A stretch of 5,693 bases of DNA, taken from NCBI GenBank assembly GCA_013151465.1, contig JAADIF010000032.1, forward strand, positions 1 to 5,693, written 5' to 3'. The translations under genes and the position numbers were made by a program. This document shows positions 1 through 4,794 of this stretch, piece by piece; the stretch's first letter is position 1; the number at the start of each line of letters is the position of its first letter. Under the pieces are notes generated by a model. That model was given only the letters and a program-made list of their open reading frames with translations. It ran no database searches and had not been told where the DNA came from. This stretch comes from Microcaldota archaeon (GTDB taxonomy: Archaea > Aenigmatarchaeota > Aenigmatarchaeia > QMZP01 > QMZT01).

Positions 1-71
1 AGTATAGATTCTATACATTTCTTGATGGTTTTTTCTGAATTATATGTCGGGACGACGAATGAAATTACCAT
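1..71 (-). CDS. Family 2 glycosyltransferase, N-terminal 23 codons only (cut by window edge)
   Basis: Only the first 23 codons lie in the window; the gene continues past the left edge. The translation, MVISFVVPTYNSEKTIKKC and onward, is the typical first strand and nucleotide-binding start of GT-A fold family 2 glycosyltransferases (hydrophobic strand, then PTYN, then a helix of the KTIKKCIESI type). These enzymes transfer a sugar from an NDP- or dolichyl-phosphate sugar and usually act at the cytoplasmic face of the membrane. The ATG at 69-71 is chosen because an in-frame stop lies three codons upstream and a GTGAT ribosome-binding sequence (minus strand, 77-81) sits five bases before it. 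It is the third glycosyltransferase gene on this strand, 94 bases after the end of the preceding one, with a possible promoter of its own. The exact sugar specificity cannot be told from so short a piece. Confidence 0.8.
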   Translation of the reverse strand, partial: MVISFVVPTYNSEKTIKKCIESI

Positions 72-76
72 ATGCA

Positions 77-81
77 ATCAC
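77..81 (-). promoter_or_regulatory. Ribosome-binding site of the partial GT2 gene
   Basis: GTGAT on the minus strand, complementary to the usual archaeal 16S rRNA 3' end (inferred, as no 16S is in the window). It lies five bases before the ATG at 71 and supports that start over a TTG two codons upstream. Confidence 0.5.
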
Positions 82-104
82 AATTATACTTTGCTCATCA
101 TAAT

Positions 105-113
105 AGATATAAT
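105..113 (-). promoter_or_regulatory. Possible TATA box of the partial GT2 gene
   Basis: The minus strand reads ATTATATCT here, about 38 bases before the ATG. With the usual archaeal distance of about 25 bases to the start site, transcription would begin near position 84 and give a short leader that just holds the GTGAT site. A second AT-rich box (ATTTATAT, 148-155) is further away. The region is AT-rich, so chance matches are likely, and the gene may instead be co-transcribed with its upstream neighbour. Confidence 0.35.
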
Positions 114-165
114 GGAAATTATTTTCTTATTAGATTTGCGAATAATGATATAAATGAAGGAGGAA

Positions 166-1263
166 TCATTCTTTTATTTCCTTTTTCAGAAATTTGATAA
201 TCCATCTCAGATTTTTGTCAAGATTATGTTTTTCAAGCATCCTTTTTCTTGCATTCTTTCCGAGCTCGTTTATTTTTTTAGGATTTTCAAAGAGATACGC
301 GATTTTTTCTGCAAGCATTTTCGGATTCTGCGGCTCTATCAGAATTCCGCATGTTTCATCTATAAAATCTGGTACTCCTCCAACGCGCGTTGCTATGCAT
401 GGTTTACCCATAGCCATTGCTTCCATCAGTGATCTGGGTGATGCATCATAAACTGATGTAAGAATGAAAATGTCTGTACTCTTTAGAAGAGAAGGGATAT
501 TATCTACGAACCCGAGGAAATGGACATCTTTATCCGATATTTTTTTGCATTCATCTTTAAGAGGACCATCTCCGGCCAATACTAGATGAAGATCTGGAAT
601 TTTCTTTTTTGCCAGTTTATATCCTTTTATGAGTGTTAATGGATCTTTCACATCATGCAACCTTCCAGTAAACAGTAATATTTTCCCGTTTATACGACTT
701 AGGAGAGAATCAGGTTCTACATTTTCAGGAACAAATCTTTCTATTATTATACCTTTTTTCAATGGAAGTATAATTCCTTTCCCATTCACGAAGTTTCTTA
801 TCTCTGTGCTTGCTATAATAAAATAATCTACAAAATTGAGTAAGAATTTCTCGATAATCTTATACATTTTGCGTTTCATACCATGCGCTGTTAAAAAAAG
901 AGTGTTATCGTAATTTAACAACGTCTTTGCCCTCGTCAATTTATTTACCACGAACAAAGGAGGTAGAGCCGGTCCGCATTCCGCATAAATAATTCTTATA
1001 TTATGTCTTAAGACATTATAGAGAAGAAAAAGCCATCCAAACACAAAAAAAATTAACTTGCTATTAAGTTTTTTATGAACAAAATTTGAGGGAAGAATTG
1101 AAGACTCATCAACCGAATCTGCAGAAAAGATAAAAATCTTATCAAAAGCATATGAGAAATGTTTAAACAGAAGAAATTCTGGTATTCGCGAAAAATCACC
1201 TTTATGTTTTTTTTCTATATCTTCGAGAGTTCCGTGCATACTCAAGACAATCGCCGCATTCAT
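166..1263 (-). CDS. GT4-family glycosyltransferase (GT-B fold), 365 aa
   Basis: A retaining GT-B glycosyltransferase that would transfer a sugar from a nucleotide-sugar donor to a growing glycan at the cytoplasmic membrane. The C-terminal donor-binding half is clear: LLFTGRLHDVKDP (about 196-208, with Arg201 and Lys206), LAGDGPL (229-235), the GFVDNIPSLLKSTDIFI stretch (251-267), and the EX7E region at 273-281 followed by AMAMGKPCIATRVGGVPDFI. In the EX7E motif the first Glu is replaced by Asp273, while Glu281 is kept. The N-terminal acceptor half is divergent and has a hydrophobic stretch at about 70-85 that could touch the membrane. Length is normal for GT4. It starts 3 bases after the stop of the upstream glycosyltransferase, with an AAGGTG site inside that gene's last codons, so the two are very likely one operon. 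Its DNA is more AT-rich than that neighbour. Donor and acceptor are unknown. Confidence 0.93.
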   Translation of the reverse strand: MNAAIVLSMHGTLEDIEKKHKGDFSRIPEFLLFKHFSYAFDKIFIFSADSVDESSILPSNFVHKKLNSKLIFFVFGWLFLLYNVLRHNIRIIYAECGPALPPLFVVNKLTRAKTLLNYDNTLFLTAHGMKRKMYKIIEKFLLNFVDYFIIASTEIRNFVNGKGIILPLKKGIIIERFVPENVEPDSLLSRINGKILLFTGRLHDVKDPLTLIKGYKLAKKKIPDLHLVLAGDGPLKDECKKISDKDVHFLGFVDNIPSLLKSTDIFILTSVYDASPRSLMEAMAMGKPCIATRVGGVPDFIDETCGILIEPQNPKMLAEKIAYLFENPKKINELGKNARKRMLEKHNLDKNLRWIIKFLKKEIKE

Positions 1264-1266
1264 AAT

Positions 1267-2412
1267 TTACACCTTTATGACTTCTTCAAAAACTTTCAAA
1301 TGCTCTTTTGCCGCTTTTTCCTGCGTGCAGTGCTCTTCGACGAACTTCTGCGCGTTTTTTCCGATTTCTTCTCTTAGTTTTTTGTCATTCATTAGTGTTT
1401 CTAGCGCTTCTTTGAGGGCTTTTGCATTTTTGGGGGAAACGACAAGACCTGTTTTTTTATCTTCTATCGGAAGGCCGATATCCGTCACAACACACGCCTT
1501 TGCGGCGGCCATTGCCTCAAGAAGAGATGTAGGAAGACCTTCCGAAATCGAGGAAATAACGAATATATCCGAAGACGCAAGCACATCCGGGATATCGCGC
1601 CGAAAGCCAGCGAATATGACCTTCTCTTCTATGCCAAGTTTTTTTGCAGTTTTTTTCAGGTTTTCTTCTTCAGGCCCGGATCCGACAAGAAGAATCTTAA
1701 AGTCCTCTTCAAGAAGCGAGCATGCCTCAAGAAGGTATTCCAGCCCTTTGACGGGGACGAAACGGGCAACTGATGTTATTACGGTTTCGCCCTTTATCTC
1801 AAACTCCTCCCTCAATATGGGCTTTCCTTCTTCGTATTTTTTGACTGGAAACCCTGTCAGGATAACATACCCTTTCTTCTCAAGGTCAATATCAAAAAAC
1901 TTTTCGGCGTTTTTCTTCTCCCCTTCCGAGTGGAATATGACAGCATCAGAATGTGAGAAGACGAACCTTTCTACCGAACGGAATATGTGGCTCAGTGGAA
2001 AAAGGAACTGTGTGAACGCAACGCCGGCAGGGCGAAAAACCGTTTTCTTCCCGAATATTTTTGCAAGAAGAAGACCCATGAAACCGGATACGAATGCGTT
2101 CGAATAAATTATATCAACATGCTTTGCTATGAGAAGTGAGCGGGAGAATGAAAAGAGATTGAATGTGGGGTTTCTCATCCACTTGCCCCTAAGCCACGGA
2201 ACCCTGTGGATTTCAATATTGTCATTTTCTTCGTATGCATAGCTTCCGGAAAATCTTCTTGTGACTATAACAAGATGGCATAGCTTTGAAAGCTCTGGCG
2301 CAAGGTCATCAACATATATCTCCATCCCTCCAGAGGGGATGGGATCATCGCCCCTATTTGAGCCGAAAGGGTATTCCTTTGAACCGAGTATCAGGACATT
2401 TATATCGCTCAT
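1267..2412 (-). CDS. GT4-family glycosyltransferase (GT-B fold), 381 aa
   Basis: A second GT4-type retaining glycosyltransferase with a complete motif set. Near the N-terminus the SGGME motif (27-31) followed by the amphipathic helix IYVDDLAPELSK is the usual donor-phosphate loop and first helix of this family. The C-terminal half carries SVARFVPVKGLEYLLEA (214-230, with Arg217 and Lys222), LLVGSGPE (241-248), FAGFRRDIPDVLASSDIFVISS (267-288) and an intact EX7E motif (Glu291 and Glu299, in EGLPTSLLEAMAAAK). It would use a nucleotide-sugar donor to extend a lipid-linked or surface glycan in the cytoplasm. It is the first gene of the leftward group, transcribed divergently from the ATPase gene. 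No Shine-Dalgarno site precedes the ATG, and a TATA-like box sits about 25 bases upstream, which fits a leaderless transcript. Substrates cannot be assigned from sequence. Confidence 0.95.
   Translation of the reverse strand: MSDINVLILGSKEYPFGSNRGDDPIPSGGMEIYVDDLAPELSKLCHLVIVTRRFSGSYAYEENDNIEIHRVPWLRGKWMRNPTFNLFSFSRSLLIAKHVDIIYSNAFVSGFMGLLLAKIFGKKTVFRPAGVAFTQFLFPLSHIFRSVERFVFSHSDAVIFHSEGEKKNAEKFFDIDLEKKGYVILTGFPVKKYEEGKPILREEFEIKGETVITSVARFVPVKGLEYLLEACSLLEEDFKILLVGSGPEEENLKKTAKKLGIEEKVIFAGFRRDIPDVLASSDIFVISSISEGLPTSLLEAMAAAKACVVTDIGLPIEDKKTGLVVSPKNAKALKEALETLMNDKKLREEIGKNAQKFVEEHCTQEKAAKEHLKVFEEVIKV
1270..1275 (-). promoter_or_regulatory. Ribosome-binding site embedded in the end of the upstream GT gene
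   Basis: The minus strand reads AAGGTG, followed by TAA of the upstream gene and then ATT ATG. The last two sense codons (Lys-Val) of the 2412-1267 gene thus double as the Shine-Dalgarno site for the 1263-166 gene, six bases before its ATG. This fixes that start codon and suggests translational coupling of the two glycosyltransferases. Confidence 0.65.
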
Positions 2413-2434
2413 AGAATTGATATTGAGAATAAGC

Positions 2435-2440
2435 TATTAA
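2435..2440 (-). promoter_or_regulatory. Possible TATA box for the glycosyltransferase operon (leaderless)
   Basis: The minus strand reads TTAATA within GATTAATAGCTT, centred about 25 bases upstream of the ATG at 2412. This is the spacing expected if transcription starts at or next to the start codon. No ribosome-binding sequence is visible before the ATG, which agrees with a leaderless message. The match to a TATA consensus is modest. Confidence 0.4.
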
Positions 2441-2484
2441 TCTGTTGGACTGCTTCTGTTTGGAGATGCAAAGAATTACAAAGA

Positions 2485-2492
2485 TTTAAATA
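2485..2492 (+). promoter_or_regulatory. TATA box of the ATPase gene
   Basis: TTTAAATA, a good match to archaeal TATA boxes, lies in the 132-base divergent gap. Start of transcription is expected near 2513, which would leave a leader of about 30 bases before the ATG at 2545. An inverted repeat covers the predicted start site. Confidence 0.5.
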
Positions 2493-2497
2493 TAATT

Positions 2498-2519
2498 TAT
2501 GTTAATCATAATTAACATA
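2498..2519. promoter_or_regulatory. Perfect 9-bp inverted repeat over the ATPase gene start site (possible operator)
   Basis: Arms TATGTTAAT (2498-2506) and ATTAACATA (2511-2519) are perfectly complementary around a 4-base spacer CATA. The repeat lies just after the TATA box and spans the predicted transcription start, a position where archaeal repressors commonly bind. The binding protein is unknown. Because the arms are AT-rich the repeat could also be chance, but nine perfect pairs placed exactly in a promoter makes an operator the better reading. Confidence 0.45.
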
Positions 2520-2544
2520 GAATAATAAAATATGTTGATTTGAT

Positions 2545-3801
2545 ATGACAATTAACGAGAGCATCATTGTCGAGATGAACCCATGGTGGAAAGGAAGATT
2601 CGTTGTAGAATACAAGGAGAGGGAAATCTATCCCACTCTCAAAAAGTATATGAACACCAAACAGATTATCGGGCTCACGGGGCTCAGAAGGGTCGGAAAG
2701 ACGACGCTCATGCTCAAGCTGGCGATGGATGAGATTGAGTCGGGAAAGATTGACCCATTAAATGTTCTCTATTTCTCATTTGATGATATGAGGAATGGAA
2801 ACATAACAGAAATGATAAATCTGTATGAAAGCATGACAGAAAAAAACATAAGGAAAGGGAAATTCCTATTCCTTTTTGACGAAATACAGAAGCTTGAAGG
2901 ATGGGAGAACCAGCTGAAAACGGTTTATGACCTTTACAAAAATAATGTGAAAATAATAATTTCCGGCTCAGAATCGCTTTTCATCAGAAAAAAGACCAAA
3001 GAAAGCCTTGCAGGAAGAATCTTCGAATTCAGGATAAAAAGGCTTTCGTTCCCGGAGTTTCTGAAATTCAAGGACTTCGCCCCAAAACATAAAACCATCT
3101 ACAGAAAAGAGTTAAGTTCCATGTTCAGAAAATACATCAAAACATACGGCTTTCCAGAACTGATTGATGTAGAGGACAGAGAGATTATCACAAAATACAT
3201 AAAAGAAGGCATTACAGAGAAGATAATTTACAAGGACATCCCTTCTTTTTTTAGCGTAAGAGATCCAACCATTCTTGAATCTCTCCTCAGCATATTCATG
3301 GAGGAACCCGGTCAGATTACCGATTTCATTGAACTTTCCAAGGAGCTTGGCATATCCCGCCAGACAGTTTCTCAATATGTCCGTTATCTCGAGGATTCAT
3401 TCTTACTGAAAAAACTTTACAATTATTCGAGATCCAGAAGGAAGGCCGAACGAAAACTAAAGAAATATTATCCGGAAATAATATCCCCTCGTCTTGTTTT
3501 TAGCGACGACGCCCTTTCAAAATCGAAAGTGCTTGAATATCTCGTAGTTATAGAGAGCGACGCCGAGTTTTTCTGGCGCGACGCATACAAGAACGAAGTC
3601 GACATGATAATAAACGGCAAAAAGCCAATTCCCGTTGAAATAAAATACGGAAAAATTGAAACAAGAGGTCTCTTGGCATTCATGAAGAAATTCAGTATCA
3701 AAACAGGTTTCATAGTAACAGCTGAAAAGGAAGATATAATCCGTACAGAGAATATGGAAATAAATATAATCCCCGTGTGGAAATTTCTGACGGAGAGATG
3801 A
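2545..3801 (+). CDS. AAA_14/DUF4143-type ATPase with winged-helix and nuclease-like C-terminal region, 418 aa
   Basis: An archaeal STAND/AAA-type ATPase of the AAA_14 plus DUF4143 kind. The start of the ATPase domain shows Walker A, GLRRVGKTT (46-54, Lys52), then Walker B, FLFLFDEIQ (107-115, Asp112 and Glu113), a sensor-1-like IIISGSES (137-144), and AGRIFEFRIKRLSFPEF (157-171), the conserved AGR segment of this family. A winged-helix region follows at about 257-290 (ELSKELGISRQTVSQYVRYLEDSFLLKK). The C-terminal end has the pattern of a PD-(D/E)XK nuclease fold: Glu331, EVD at 351-353 and VEIKYG at 364-369. The start at 2545 is favoured because homologs usually have a short lead before NPWW. 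Cellular function of the family is poorly known. It is divergent from the glycosyltransferases and 36 bases before the fusion gene. A link to glycan synthesis is not evident; it may be a passenger. Confidence 0.9.
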   Translation: MTINESIIVEMNPWWKGRFVVEYKEREIYPTLKKYMNTKQIIGLTGLRRVGKTTLMLKLAMDEIESGKIDPLNVLYFSFDDMRNGNITEMINLYESMTEKNIRKGKFLFLFDEIQKLEGWENQLKTVYDLYKNNVKIIISGSESLFIRKKTKESLAGRIFEFRIKRLSFPEFLKFKDFAPKHKTIYRKELSSMFRKYIKTYGFPELIDVEDREIITKYIKEGITEKIIYKDIPSFFSVRDPTILESLLSIFMEEPGQITDFIELSKELGISRQTVSQYVRYLEDSFLLKKLYNYSRSRRKAERKLKKYYPEIISPRLVFSDDALSKSKVLEYLVVIESDAEFFWRDAYKNEVDMIINGKKPIPVEIKYGKIETRGLLAFMKKFSIKTGFIVTAEKEDIIRTENMEINIIPVWKFLTER

Positions 3802-3808
3802 AATATCA

Positions 3809-3817
3809 TTTTTAATC
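3809..3817 (+). promoter_or_regulatory. Possible TATA box for the RHH-nucleotidyltransferase gene
   Basis: TTTTTAATC is centred 25 bases before the ATG at 3838, inside the 36-base gap after the ATPase gene. No ribosome-binding sequence precedes the ATG, so a leaderless transcript from its own promoter fits better than read-through translation from the ATPase message. The box is a modest match. Confidence 0.35.
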
Positions 3818-3837
3818 CTAATAACCAACTATTTCCT

Positions 3838-4668
3838 ATGGCCAAAAAGCGCATATCCCTGACAATAGATGCCGATGTTTTAAAAGGGATAGATGAGCTT
3901 GTTGATGACGTAAACATTCGCTCGCGATCAGAAGCAATAGAATCCATAATCAGAAACTATCTGAAAGGACGAGGCGTTGCCGTTTTTCTTGCCGGTGGAA
4001 ATCCTGCAAGCCTAAAAATCCGCGGCAGGTTAAAGCCTCTTCTCCCTTTCGGGGATAAATTGCTTATCGAGCACAATCTCGAAGAGTTAAGAAAAAACGG
4101 CTTTTCCAAGGCGATTATCATAGGGAAATCGGAAGTCATAGGAGAGATTTTCAAAAAGGTCGGCGATGGGGAGAGATTTGGCATCGAGATAACATATGTT
4201 CAGGAAAAGAAGACATTGGGCAATGCGAAGACGCTCCAGCTTGCAAGAAAATACGTCCATTCATCGTTTCTTGTCCTTCCAATAGACAATTATTTCAGGT
4301 TTGACATATCAGGCCTTGTGAAAAGCCACATGGCAGCAATGCCCGTCACTACCCTGGCTATTCAGGCATCAAGGGAATATTCAACGGAGGTTGGTTTTGT
4401 TGAAATGGCAGGCGAAAAAATAACAAGCTATGAGGAGAGGCCAAAAAAACCAAGAACGTTTCTCACAGCACTTTTCATAGGCATGTACAGCCCTGACATT
4501 TTTGATTATATTCCGAGAGGGGATGTCAAATGGGTGCTTCAAAGTGATGTTTTTCCAAAGCTCATACAGGAAGGCGAACTTAACGGTTATTTGATATCAG
4601 GCGTTGATGTGAATATCGAAAAAGATGATGATATCAGGATTATTCGTTCTCTCTTAAAAAATAGATGA
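3838..4668 (+). CDS. Ribbon-helix-helix DNA-binding domain fused to a sugar-1-phosphate nucleotidyltransferase domain, 276 aa
   Basis: Residues 1-44 form a CopG/NikR-type ribbon-helix-helix: basic strand KRISLTI (4-10), helix DADVLKGIDELVDD, then NIRSRSEAIESIIRNYL (26-42). These domains dimerise and bind operator DNA. Residues 47-276 are an NTP_transferase domain of the GT-A fold: FLAGG (50-54), LKPLLP (65-70), KLLIEHNLEEL (74-84), LPIDNYF (147-153) with metal-binding Asp150, VGFVEM (185-190), YEERPKKP (198-205), ALFIGMYSPDIFDYI (211-225) and VDVNIEKDDDI (256-266) with Asp257 as the second expected metal ligand. Normal enzymes join a sugar-1-phosphate and an NTP to give an NDP-sugar and pyrophosphate. 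The usual GxGTRL after LAGG is here NPASL, so the catalytic Arg position holds Ser58, and the loop is about two residues short; Arg62 or Arg64 might compensate. It could be an active enzyme that regulates, or a sugar-nucleotide sensor. The single reading frame shows no break at the junction. Confidence 0.92.
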   Translation: MAKKRISLTIDADVLKGIDELVDDVNIRSRSEAIESIIRNYLKGRGVAVFLAGGNPASLKIRGRLKPLLPFGDKLLIEHNLEELRKNGFSKAIIIGKSEVIGEIFKKVGDGERFGIEITYVQEKKTLGNAKTLQLARKYVHSSFLVLPIDNYFRFDISGLVKSHMAAMPVTTLAIQASREYSTEVGFVEMAGEKITSYEERPKKPRTFLTALFIGMYSPDIFDYIPRGDVKWVLQSDVFPKLIQEGELNGYLISGVDVNIEKDDDIRIIRSLLKNR

Positions 4669-4670
4669 AG

Positions 4671-4700
4671 ACCCTATTTGGTGTTTTTGGATTTTGTTTG
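4671..4700 (+). terminator. T-rich stretch after the fusion gene (possible archaeal terminator)
   Basis: Several short T runs (ATTTG, GTTTTTG, ATTTTG, GTTTG) start within 10 bases of the stop codon. Archaeal RNA polymerase commonly terminates at T-rich tracts without a hairpin. The runs are short and interrupted, so the call is weak. Confidence 0.3.
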
Positions 4701-4719
4701 AGCTATGAATAAATATTAT

Positions 4720-4750
4720 TTAGTATTACTAAAGTAATACTAAGTAATAA
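4720..4750. promoter_or_regulatory. Inverted repeat with a third half-site upstream of the dehydrogenase TATA box (probable operator)
   Basis: Perfect 11-bp arms TTAGTATTACT (4720-4730) and AGTAATACTAA (4733-4743) flank a 2-base AA spacer. A further direct copy of the half-site, AGTAATA, begins at 4743, exactly 10 bases after the copy at 4733, about one helical turn. The array ends at 4750, right against the TATA box, so a bound protein would contact or block TBP/TFB. Tandem and inverted short half-sites are typical of ribbon-helix-helix regulators, and such a domain is encoded by the gene immediately upstream; the pairing is inference. A transcript hairpin (terminator) is an alternative, but no T run follows it. 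Confidence 0.6.
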
Positions 4751-4754
4751 ATAG

Positions 4755-4764
4755 ATATATATAC
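4755..4764 (+). promoter_or_regulatory. TATA box of the nucleotide-sugar dehydrogenase gene
   Basis: ATATATATAC, preceded by AAATAG, lies about 35 bases before the ATG at 4795. The expected transcription start near 4784 would give a leader of roughly 10 bases, just enough to include the GGTGA site. It shows that the dehydrogenase has its own promoter, separate from the fusion gene. Confidence 0.55.
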
Positions 4765-4785
4765 ATCATTTCTCAATTCCTTATC

Positions 4786-4790
4786 GGTGA
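4786..4790 (+). promoter_or_regulatory. Ribosome-binding site of the dehydrogenase gene
   Basis: GGTGA, followed by four bases (TGTT) and the ATG at 4795. It is the best Shine-Dalgarno-like sequence on the plus strand of this window in front of a gene and supports the chosen start. Confidence 0.6.
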
Positions 4791-4794
4791 TGTT

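Noticed and set aside
2..16. Perfect 7-bp inverted repeat GTATAGA-T-TCTATAC
   Set aside because: It lies inside the coding start of the GT2 gene (codons for CIESI) and is short and AT-rich, so chance is the simplest explanation.
154..432. Plus-strand open frame with a good-looking AGGAGG nearby
   Set aside because: The AGGAGG at 158-163 lies after this frame's ATG and cannot serve it; the frame is antisense to the GT4 gene and its Phe/Cys-rich translation resembles nothing.
674..680. Another AGTAATA half-site
   Set aside because: A single 7-base AT-rich match inside the GT4 coding region without a partner; expected by chance.
1277..2107. Long open frame of 276 codons on the plus strand
   Set aside because: It is antisense to the clear GT4 gene, and its translation is rich in Ser, Phe and Arg with no recognisable motif.
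3468..3947. Minus-strand open frame of 159 codons across the ATPase-fusion boundary
   Set aside because: It overlaps two genes with strong family motifs on the other strand, and its translation shows no domain.
4720..4743. Palindrome as a hairpin terminator of the fusion gene
   Set aside because: No T run follows the hairpin and it abuts a good TATA box, so an operator is more likely.
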